Origin: Symsagittifera roscoffensis
Taxonomy: Eukaryota; Xenacoelomorpha; Acoela; Convolutidae
NCBI RefSeq assembly: GCF_963678635.1
Contig: NC_087063.1
Location: 73,617,617-73,681,616 of the forward strand
Length of the DNA: 64,000 nt
Direction of reading: 5' to 3'
Part shown: piece by piece, positions 32,008 to 40,910 of the stretch
Layout of the letters: the number at the start of each line of letters is the position of its first letter
How positions within the stretch are numbered: the first letter of the stretch is position 1
Translations under genes and position numbers: made by a program
Notes under the pieces: model-generated
The model's input: only the letters and a program-made list of their open reading frames with translations
What the model was told of the DNA's origin: nothing
Databases searched by the model: none

Positions 32008-32292
32008 GTGAAATTAATGTCAACACATTTTAAAATTGACGTCAGTACAATAAATTTAAAGCTCAAATTAGGAAACAAAGTCTCTAACATCATATGGTAT
32101 ATCACTAACACTGAAAAAAATCATATTAGTATACTAGCAAAACACCCTAACGAAGATAAACACGAATTATACGTCTTCTTTCGACGATATACTCCAGAAA
32201 TTGACACAATTCTTCAGCAAATAAAAATACCAAATAACATAATTTGTATACCGGAAGAGCGATTAATTGCTTCACTTCCGATTGCTTTTTGA
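32008..32292 (+). CDS. LTR-element ORF A (94 aa), body 2
   Basis: The same as the copy at 23416 except for Val to Ile near the C-terminus. Open along its length. Confidence 0.65.
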   Translation: MKLMSTHFKIDVSTINLKLKLGNKVSNIIWYITNTEKNHISILAKHPNEDKHELYVFFRRYTPEIDTILQQIKIPNNIICIPEERLIASLPIAF

Positions 32293-32473
32293 TATCATAA
32301 TACACCCAAGCACAAAATTACTTGCATTTTAATCATTTTTAATTAAAAACACAAAATTTTCCTTAACAAAATTTAAAAATAATAACAAGTTCATAAGAAA
32401 AATTTAAATATTTTTTATATTGTTTATCATTCCCTAGATAAATATTTATGTCCCGAAAAGGATGTAAAATGCT

Positions 32474-32758
32474 ATGACCAACTTTTATCAAGTAAATACA
32501 CCAGCATTTAATTTAAAACTAAAATTGAAAAATAAATCCACAAAAATTATTTGGTATATCACCAATATCCAAAAAGATCAAATCACAATTTTGTCCAAAC
32601 ACCCACACAAAAATATTCACGAATTAACCATTCTTTCCAGCAGCAATACCCCAGAGATAACTTCCATCTTAAAAAAGCTTAATCAGCCCCATAGCACTAT
32701 TGATCTATCTAACAAAAATTCGTATTCATTGAACCCAGCAAACGTCATTGTATCTTAA
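32474..32758 (+). CDS. LTR-element ORF B (94 aa), body 2
   Basis: Two residue changes from the copy at 23882 (Thr to Pro, Val to Leu near the N-terminus). Paralogue of ORF A. Confidence 0.65.
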   Translation: MTNFYQVNTPAFNLKLKLKNKSTKIIWYITNIQKDQITILSKHPHKNIHELTILSSSNTPEITSILKKLNQPHSTIDLSNKNSYSLNPANVIVS

Positions 32759-32851
32759 ATACAATTATTTCAGTCCGAACAATTGATCAGTACACAACAC
32801 ATCCAAACCCTTTATATATTGTTAACAAAACATTGAGTGAATTAAACAAAG

Positions 32852-33925
32852 ATGGCAAACGTAGTAGCATACCCAGATTTAGCTCTCGAAAAGTTTACCG
32901 GCTTAGATCCGAATGAAGATGCAAGAGATTTTCTTGATATAGTAGAGAAAAAAGATAGCATTTTCCCTGGCACTAGACCAGGAGACGCAGGTGACGAACA
33001 AGACGCATATGATAACAGGCAAAGAGCCTTATTTGGTTCAATATTAAGAGGTCCAGCCGCTCAATGGTATCACGGATTAGCAGCAAACTTACCTTGGAAT
33101 GAGATGAGAGATCAATTCATAGATAGATTCACGGATAAGTATAGGAGACGAATAGAAGCAGAAAACATAAAAAGACAACCTGATGAATTCATTAAAAGCT
33201 ACATACATAGATTAAGCACCGCAGTAGACCGTGGATGGCCTAATCCAACTTTCAATGATGATCAAAGAACAGCAAAGAAAATGGAATTCTTTGTACGCGG
33301 CTTAAGCCCGCCAGGCTTGAAACAAAAGGCGCATCAATTCCTAATTGAGAATCCACCCGCAACTTGGCAACAATTAAAAGATTACATTGCTACAAAAGAC
33401 TTAAGTTTTGCAATAAGTAGTGAGTTTATCGGAACAGCATCCAGTAGCATAGATAATAAGTTGGAAATAGAGGGAATAAAGGATCAAATTAAAGAGTTAA
33501 CAGGACTAATGAAGGATCATAAAATAAACGCAGCTTATAATAGAAACAAACGAAACCACCCAATGTTTTGCAACTTGTGTTGCATGTCAGGCCATACGAT
33601 AAGCCATTGCTTTAAATTTAACGATCAACAGGGGCAAAATTATGACTCGCTTCAATTAGGAGAGAATTCAAACAGAAGTTACCATAACTATAGTAAGAGT
33701 AGGTCAAGAGTAGACAACAAATTCAATGACATAAATTCCCAACAAGAATTCAAGCATTTGTCAAATTTGAAGGAAAGTTCTCAATCGCGTGACAGGTCGA
33801 ACAGTAAAAAATCCTTCAACGAAAATAACGATTGTCATTCACCTTACCAGATCCACAACTTTAGTGATGATGACATTCCAGGAGACTATACCGATGATGA
33901 GTGGGAACTTGTTAATTTAAACTAG
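32852..33925 (+). CDS. gag: Gag of the LTR element, body 2
   Basis: A 357-residue Gag with the same capsid-like block and CCHC zinc knuckle as body 1. Around residue 35 it reads KKDSIFPGT where body 1 has a shifted segment. It lacks the three extra codons near residue 95. It is probably closer to the ancestral reading because no compensating shift is needed. It ends with the same slippery heptamer and TAG. Confidence 0.9.
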   Translation: MANVVAYPDLALEKFTGLDPNEDARDFLDIVEKKDSIFPGTRPGDAGDEQDAYDNRQRALFGSILRGPAAQWYHGLAANLPWNEMRDQFIDRFTDKYRRRIEAENIKRQPDEFIKSYIHRLSTAVDRGWPNPTFNDDQRTAKKMEFFVRGLSPPGLKQKAHQFLIENPPATWQQLKDYIATKDLSFAISSEFIGTASSSIDNKLEIEGIKDQIKELTGLMKDHKINAAYNRNKRNHPMFCNLCCMSGHTISHCFKFNDQQGQNYDSLQLGENSNRSYHNYSKSRSRVDNKFNDINSQQEFKHLSNLKESSQSRDRSNSKKSFNENNDCHSPYQIHNFSDDDIPGDYTDDEWELVNLN

Positions 33926-33990
33926 ATCAGTCTCCGTCCGAACCAAAAATACAATTATATATTAATTTATACCAACATCCCGTCGGAGAC
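33916..33990 (+). promoter_or_regulatory. -1 ribosomal frameshift signal gag/PR, body 2
   Basis: TTTAAAC at 33916-33922, a seven-base spacer, then GTCTCCG and its complement CGGAGAC at 33984-33990. The signal is identical to body 1. Confidence 0.8.
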
Positions 33991-34662
33991 AAAAATAAAA
34001 ATAACGGTCTGGAAACCCAATTTCTACTAGACACTGGAGCAACATGTTCGCTTATTAATTTTGAAAGTTATGAACAATATTGTAAAATACAGCTTCTACA
34101 GCTTAATAAATCTAGATCAAACACAGTTGCTGTAAATGGAGAAAAACTTAAACTTATAGGTTATACTAATTTTGAATCAACTTTTGGTACAAACACTGAT
34201 AATCCGGTAAAAATGAAAGCATGGATTTCAGCCGAGAACGGATGCGATCTATATATATTAGGAATGGATTTCATTTCTCACAACTTTAAATCCTTAAATT
34301 TTCCAAATTTAAACTTAGAATTAAAACAATACCCAGATATAACAGTTCCTATCAGTGTTATAAGAAGCAAAAGTTATCCATATCTAAGCTTTTATCAAAA
34401 TGTACTTCTTGATAAAAACATAACTATTGCACCAAAATCATCCCGCGTAATTTCAATTTCTCCAGCAGGCATAGTTTTTAAAGTAGGAACGTCGTTTAGA
34501 ATTGATAAGTCCTTAGAACAAAAAGGCATCAATGCAAAAAGCACTTATTGTAGGAATGAAATTAAGTCAATGCCTATCGTACTAAAAAATTCCAGAGAAC
34601 CAAAAGTAGATATAAACAAAGGTGTAATAGGCCAAACGTTTGAAAACATAGAAATAAAATAA
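33916..34662 (+). CDS. Aspartic protease domain in the -1 frame, body 2
   Basis: The DTGAT active site and ILGMDF motif are intact. The frame is open from the slippery site to the TAA at 34660-34662. A few substitutions from body 1 are visible (for example Arg to Gly in the FKV-TSF segment). No RT follows. Confidence 0.85.
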   Translation, partial: FKLDQSPSEPKIQLYINLYQHPVGDKNKNNGLETQFLLDTGATCSLINFESYEQYCKIQLLQLNKSRSNTVAVNGEKLKLIGYTNFESTFGTNTDNPVKMKAWISAENGCDLYILGMDFISHNFKSLNFPNLNLELKQYPDITVPISVIRSKSYPYLSFYQNVLLDKNITIAPKSSRVISISPAGIVFKVGTSFRIDKSLEQKGINAKSTYCRNEIKSMPIVLKNSREPKVDINKGVIGQTFENIEIK

Positions 34663-36304
34663 ACCCATTTCTTCCTGCTTTAAAATATTTATAAATGTGA
34701 AGTTTTCATCAAAGCTTTTATAATGCTTTAATTGTGAAATGTACCTAACGTTTTGTATACTGAGCAGTAAATCTAATTAAGTCTTACTAAAAAATAAGAT
34801 TACGAGTATTATCCTACAATTATACTACAATGAATGGCGATTCTGTATGACACCCAAAAGGATATGCCTAAATGCATGAACACGGATTTAATTCTTAACC
34901 GAGATCGAAAACAGTCAAGTACGCTAACAATTTTGGACCATCCTCAAAATCAAATAAAGATAGAGGGATCGGAACCCAATGGCTCAGACAAAAAAAGTTT
35001 TTCGACTTCAACATATTTGCAAAAAAAAATTGCAAAAGGCCAGGAGTTTAAAATATCACAGTTTTACGAGTCTATAATAATTTCATTTTCAGGCGGTTTT
35101 ATCAACTGAAAATTCAGTATTACACTTAAGGGAATGTCAAATTACCCTACGTACAATAACGAGAATTAATAGAGTGAAACCTTTGATGAAAGAACTAGCC
35201 AATGTAAAATTGTAACAAACTCATTCTGCGAACTTAATTTGCACCATCGGATTCCTCTTAGGGCCCAAGTAGGGACCGATGACATTAATTATTATCTTTG
35301 TAGTTTTCAAATACAAAATGCAAACTAGAAGAAATTCATCATATCACCTCCTTTCTTCTCAACACATTAATAAAAACTTTCATCAATATTCTTTATCAAA
35401 AAATGGGCGAACAACGTTTTTCGACCCGACCCGCCGCAGATTTATGCCAGCATTTGTTGGTGGCTTCATGTAGCCTTTTTAAAATTATGGTACCATATTC
35501 TTTCAACAACGCAAATGCTTGTTGGTGGCTGTATGCAGCCCTTGAGACTCTTATGATTCGCTCCTCACAATTTGGCCAAAATATCAATTCGGTAGTTCAA
35601 AATCCATAACATGCAGGCATTTAAACCCTTAAAAGCAACAGATTTTCAGAAGCAACACTTTGAAAATTGGACCGCATCATCTTTAAGATTGTTAACGTTA
35701 ACTTTTTGCATCATAAAGTTCAGGATGACTTTCTGTATCAAAGATGTGAACATGGATTGGTAAAGGGGATTAAAACCAAAGAGAAACTAAACACTTATCT
35801 TTTTGAATATTATACAGTTTGCAATTTGTCTGTTTAATTTTCCTTTTCTACGATATTTCATTTTGATTTGATTCTGATTCAAATGTTTTCTATTTTCTAT
35901 CAAAAAATGTAACAAAAATTGCTGGTTATGACAACCAGGTGGACATACATTTAAGATTAAGGGTTAATTAATGCCCAAATTTCCATTTTTGCTTTAACTA
36001 CATAAGTTTAATATCTGAGCTTAACTCAGTGTCGGAAAATGCTTTATTCATGTGGTTAATAAACAACATGATCGTCTTTCTTCATTTGTATTCCTGTGGT
36101 TAATAAACACCATGATCATCTTTCTTCATTTGTTTTCCGTGGTGGGTTTGTGTGAAACCACAAGATTATATTTTCCACCTTTTATATATATATATATATA
36201 TATATACAATTTTACACTTTGTCCTTCATCGTTCAAACATTTGATAATTAGCCTTAATATCCGAATGTAATTCGGGATTTTGAATATTTGGTCATTTTAT
36301 ACTG
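34663..36304 (+). other. Non-coding or decayed segment between PR and ORF C, body 2
   Basis: The same layout as 26080-27712, including the conserved 64-codon ORF (35279-35473), a 44-bp duplication and an expanded TA microsatellite at ~36184-36205. Confidence 0.4.
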
Positions 36305-36991
36305 ATGTTTAGCAAAATGGAATACGACCCAATTTTAAACTGGAATTGCAGAAACGCAGACCCAGCACCAGAGGAGTTCAAAAGAAAGCTGCCCCTCAGG
36401 AAGAAACAACGGAAACCTCTAGCAGTTCAATCTTTGTCAATAGACGACGGGTTAAATAAGAACCCTCGCAACTTTCCCAGTTTAACCCAAAGATTGGAGC
36501 TGCAGAAGTGCAGAGAAACCAAATTAGATACGGAAAATCCAAAATATATAACGAGTTTAAAGTACTCAATAAAGGAAAATTTTAACAGATGGAAACTGCC
36601 ATCGTTCATTGAAGTCGTTAACTCAACGACAATGGAGAAGGCGATGATGCCTATCGACTTCATAACCCAGCCAGAAGGGGTTATAAAGAACGAAAACAAC
36701 TTCTGGAAATTAAAGAAAAGGGAGGAACACGGCTACATCCTCAAGGCAGGAGGCACGCAAGTCACCATCCCGTTCGAAGGAATAACTGCTTTTCCGAACC
36801 ATATAAAAAACAGACAGGAAGAACAGGACGACATTCAACAACTTACGGACGGAATGAGCAGACTACGAATCAAAAACAAAATTAAAAAGAAGAAAATCGT
36901 GAAGTTGCAACAAAAACTTGAGGCTTCACAGAGGAAGATAGCGATCCTCAGATCATACAATGTGGAGCTTGAATCCGGAAGGAAGCTCTAG
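36305..36991 (+). CDS. LTR-element ORF C, coiled-coil protein (228 aa), body 2
   Basis: The same protein as at 27713, with two codons fewer (one Lys-Asn pair) and Met to Lys in the coiled coil. The remaining frame is intact. Confidence 0.75.
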   Translation: MFSKMEYDPILNWNCRNADPAPEEFKRKLPLRKKQRKPLAVQSLSIDDGLNKNPRNFPSLTQRLELQKCRETKLDTENPKYITSLKYSIKENFNRWKLPSFIEVVNSTTMEKAMMPIDFITQPEGVIKNENNFWKLKKREEHGYILKAGGTQVTIPFEGITAFPNHIKNRQEEQDDIQQLTDGMSRLRIKNKIKKKKIVKLQQKLEASQRKIAILRSYNVELESGRKL

Positions 36992-37123
36992 ATAAAACCT
37001 AACTTATCTTAATAACTTTTTCGTTTGATGTTCTCCCTTAAATTTTATAACTATAGTATTTAACCATTAAAGGGTTTAAATTTTCACCATGGTAACTGTA
37101 AGAATCGAACAGCTTAATTTTCT

Positions 37124-37138
37124 AAGAAAAGGGGTGAG
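37124..37138 (+). promoter_or_regulatory. Polypurine tract before LTR3
   Basis: AAGAAAAGGGGTGAG lies directly upstream of LTR3. It corresponds to 28537-28552. Confidence 0.8.
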
Positions 37139-37139
37139 T

Positions 37140-38283
37140 TGTAGTATTGCGAAATACTACACACACACAAAAGACCATTGTCTTAATTGTTTATTTAACG
37201 ACCCAATTCTAAATTGGAGCGTGCCATTTAAATTAAAGCCTCTTTTCACTAAATCAGATACTGACTGATTTACTCTTATTAGGACTATAAAATCTTGTTT
37301 TGAAAATCCACTCCTTTTTAAATACTTGTCCAATTTTTCTCATTTTTTCATGCTCAATATTTTAAAAGGGCGGCGATTATTAATACGTCCCTTTTAACTT
37401 GAAACAAACTGGATAAATATTTAGCAGTCTTGCCGGCTGCACTGAAATTCTCCTTGCTTTGATTAAGCAGAGGTGCACCTGCAATATGATGCATCAGAGA
37501 GAGTAATAAGACAAACTGAAGGCTGCGGTTTTTATCAAAGGGGACTAATAAGTTGAAGATATTTGATTTGAAAAAATCAAATAAAAACTAGTTGAAAATT
37601 TCCTTATTAAAAAGGGAGAACAAAGGAGCAGGTGAAACCTGAATAATTAAAGATTGAATCAGCCGCCGGTTTATGCTTATGAGCAAAAGGACTGGCCTGA
37701 AATCTTCAGTGTTTCATTTTGCTCAGTCAGCAGCAAGTCATTTCTCTTCAGTCAGATCTTTTAAAAATAAATAATTTTTCTTTTCTGCCCTAACACTAAA
37801 ATTAATCTAGCCCTTTTCATTTATAAAAAGAGAATAAATTCTCAGTTTAAGTTTTGCTCAGATTTGAAAAATTATAAATCGAGATACTCGAGATACGCAC
37901 CCCCGAGGAAGTCTGGACTACAAGTACCCAAAGGACTACGGCAAGACGATTCAGACGACCCAACCAGAAGTGCTGACTTGGACAAACATCAAGGGCAACC
38001 ATACATACTAATCAGCCACCGACCTTAGTAAGAAGATAAAATATTGATGAACAAAATAAGATTAGCTCAACCTCCCCTCATAGGTATATTTCTTTAAGCT
38101 GTTCGACTCATTTATATAATCTAATAACTCAGTGCTCTGTATCTAACCAACTAATTAATTCATACCTTTTCTAACTATTGTTTCTACTCTACTTTTTGTC
38201 AAGACAATTTGACGATCTAAGGTGAGACTTATAATTTAGGATAAAATTACTAAGCATTCAACCAGCAATGAGCGCTTAGTAAA
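37140..38283 (+). repeat. Right LTR (LTR3)
   Basis: Close to LTR2, including the TATAAAAA at 37822-37829. It diverges from the others after ...TTAGTAAA, where the flank begins with the ATAC target duplication (38284-38287). Confidence 0.9.
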
Positions 38284-38287
38284 ATAC

Positions 38288-40194
38288 CCTTGCTGCCGTC
38301 CATACCGCTGGTTGCTAAAAGTTGCTAAGTGTGGTTTAGAACTCAATTTCAAAAAATATATTTATCTCCGATCACTTTTTACAAACTTTTGTGAGTTTGA
38401 AACTTGCCAATTTGTGCTAATTTATGCTAATTTGGGCTAATTTATGCGCATTTTGAAAATTTTATCCAGAATCCTGAAAGCGTAACGCAAATTATTTATG
38501 CGTGGCGAATAATCCCTCACAACAAAATTGTTCCCAAAATTGTTCCAAAATCAATTGAGGCCAGCTAATCGGTCGTATTAATTTCGTATGACTCAAGTTT
38601 TCACACCTGATTTTTGATATTGTCCAAATTTTACAGTTTTTTTTAATGAATTTTTCTCCCAGAAATCTATTTGACATAAATTAAGGGCCAGTCGGAACAT
38701 CAGAGTCTTGTTCTAGAAAAAAATATATGTTAGAGGAAAAATTGAACCTGGAGAACATCGTCTTTTATTATCAATTTTTTTTGAATTAAAATCTTAATCG
38801 TCTCTGGCGAGGAACAAGATGAGAAAAAAAAGAGTCCACTCTTGAGTAAACAATTGTCTAATTTAGTCAACTGTCTTATGAATTAGTGTAGTAATTGCAC
38901 CACTACAGTTTTTTTCGACGATCTGAAGAACATGTTTTTCTTAGCAGTATGAAAGTTTTCTCTTGACAAACAAGAAAACGCAATATTGTTTCAAAAAGTA
39001 AAATTTTTTCTCGGGAACTTAGAAAACGTTTTTTTTTTAATTAAAAATTAGAATTCCCGGTTGACAAAGATAAAAACAATCTTTTTTGTTGAACTAGATT
39101 TTATTTACAAAAACAGTGAAAACATTTGTTTTTCTCTTCAACAACGGAAGGTTTTTGCTAATAATAGGAAAATTGTATCTGTCACTCAAAAATTCAGTTT
39201 TTTCTCGAAATTGCGAAAAACATTTTCCTTATCAGCATTGCGAATTTTCATTCGACAATTAGAAAACGCATTTTTCAGTCACTTGGAATTTCTTGTCAAC
39301 AGCAGGCAAAGCTTTCTGTGTAAAAAAAAAAATCAATAATTTTTATGTTAAAGGATCATCAGAACCTGTTGAATTGCTTAGCTAAAAACTGAAGCTAATT
39401 TGACAACTTATCTATATCATGATTTTCAAGCATTATGATTTATTGACAACAGTTTTTAGTTAAGACCAACTTCAAATTGGATGTTACTTTTCAAGAATTG
39501 TGCTATGTCAATGCTGAGACATATAATCAATTAAAACTATGTTTGAAGTGTTTTGGTTTGAAATTTTAATAAAATTGTCTGATTTTTTAAAATCGACAAT
39601 GGGAATTTTGAAGACTCTTTCTATTAAGACGAGAGTGCAATATGAATTATTGTACCTCACATCAAAATATTGAGACTAAATCAAAATTTACAAAAATTTT
39701 TCCATGAAAAACCAATATGCGAAAATTTATTCGACCTAACCCTAAAAGTAAAATTGATTGAATTTTTGTGGTAAGCCATGTGTAATAGAAATTTCACATA
39801 ATGAACCATGCTTCCATGACCAGGAAAAGACCATAAAGAGCTATGGTCTAAAATAAATGTTGTTTTTTTTTAAACCACTTTTAAGTACTTCAGAGAACGT
39901 GCTGGGATAAAAGAATCGCACTTTTTAGAAAAAAACTTCCACGAGTGTTTTTAACTTTTTTCCAAAAACTTAACCGGGGCGCAACCTTTTTTAGCAAATT
40001 TTTTTTGTATAAAATTTCTCATTTGTAAGCAAATCTCCCTCTCAACGTCGAGAAAACCATTGATTCGCAGCTCACATAAAATCAGCTCCCGTGTGTTTTG
40101 AACTCTCCTCTCGAATAATAATTTTTTGGTCTGAATTCTGCACGTATAAGTTTATCTATTTTTTTAAAAGATTTTGTCGCCGCAGCCGATTAAA
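38288..40194. other. Sequence right of the LTR array
   Basis: No gene supported. A minus-strand family D fragment lies at ~38440-38720. A degenerate ~50-bp rhythm of TTTTCTCGACAA/GAAAAC phrases (~38950-39330) generates the chance ORF at 39061. It would lie beyond the last recognised exon of the minus-strand gene. Confidence 0.4.
38440..38720 (-). repeat. Dispersed repeat family D, partial copy 5 (inverted)
   Basis: On the minus strand it opens with CAAGACTCTGATGTTCCGAC, the family head. It shares a TATGCGTGGCGAATAATCCC block with the reverse complement of sequence near 10050. Confidence 0.45.
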
Positions 40195-40570
40195 ACATCT
40201 AGTTCTGAGTTTCAATCCGACTCATGATTCGACCCGGTTCGACGGATGGTTTGATCCCGTTAGACCCATGATTTGAGCCAGTTCAAGCTATGAATCGACT
40301 CTGTTCGACCCATGATTTGACCCATGATCCATCCCGTTTGATCCGTGACTCGATCCTATCCAACCCATGATTTGACACCGTTCTATCTATGATTTGACAC
40401 AGTTTGAGCCATGATTCTATCCCATTCAACCCATGATTCGATTCTGTTCAACCCTTGAATAACCCTGTTCAACTCTATCGACCATGTTCCACCAATGATT
40501 TGATCCTGTTCGACCCGTGATTCGACGCTCTTCGATTTATCAACCCTTCTCGACCCATGGTTCGACTTTC
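40195..40570. repeat. ~20-bp minisatellite, GTTCGACCCATGATTTGA-like
   Basis: Around fifteen imperfect copies of a short unit with consensus close to GTTCGACCCATGATTCGA. Units vary in length by a few bases. Confidence 0.85.
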
Positions 40571-40722
40571 CTCAACCAAAACGTTCGCTCTACCGTCTTA
40601 ATTATGACTTAAAAAGCGGACACCGTTCGACCGTTTCAGTCGACTCATGGATCCAGCACCTCCTCCCAGACGAGTGCATGATAACTGAGTGCATGGAAAG
40701 AGCCCAAAAGATGCATCAGTTA

Positions 40723-40910
40723 CTAACCATAGTAGTTGAAAGTGGACGATAGTTTGTTCATGTCTGGCACCATGCAGTTGAGTTCATTGTTGATGCCGAA
40801 CAAAGTGGCTCTCTCCACTAACTCCTTGTGCAGCTTCTCCAGAGTTCTTCTCAACGTCTCACTCGGCTCGGTGCTCTTGTTGTTTTCATCCAAACTCACG
40901 TCGTCTTTGT
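40723..40910 (-). CDS. Candidate last exon (21)
   Basis: Acceptor CTTTTGTTCAG, in phase with exon 20. Encodes TLRRTLEKLHKELVERATLF and GINNELNCMVPDMNKLSSTF, ending NYYG with TAG at 40723-40725. A GTTAGT donor overlaps the stop, so a further exon cannot be excluded. Confidence 0.72.

Larger units (their letters stand above)
19992..38283 (+). mobile_element. Tandem non-autonomous LTR retroelement (LTR-body-LTR-body-LTR)
   Basis: Three LTRs (19992, 28554 and 37140) enclose two near-identical bodies of about 7.44 kb. ATAC flanks the whole unit (19988-19991 and 38284-38287), so the dimer behaves as one insertion, or as a single insertion later enlarged by LTR-LTR exchange. Each body has a primer-binding site, two related 94-aa ORFs, gag, a protease in the -1 frame, a 228-230-aa coiled-coil ORF and a polypurine tract. 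No reverse transcriptase, RNase H or integrase frame is present in either copy. Gag type and PR suggest Ty3/gypsy ancestry. Confidence 0.9.

Noticed and set aside
39061-39339. 92-codon ORF
   Set aside because: It reads through a degenerate ~50-bp repeat and lacks coding character.
40630-40690. Extra exon after the GTTAGT donor at 40727 with a CACTCAG acceptor
   Set aside because: It would need an intron of only about 40 bases and give a short tail. Ending at the TAG in NYYG is simpler.
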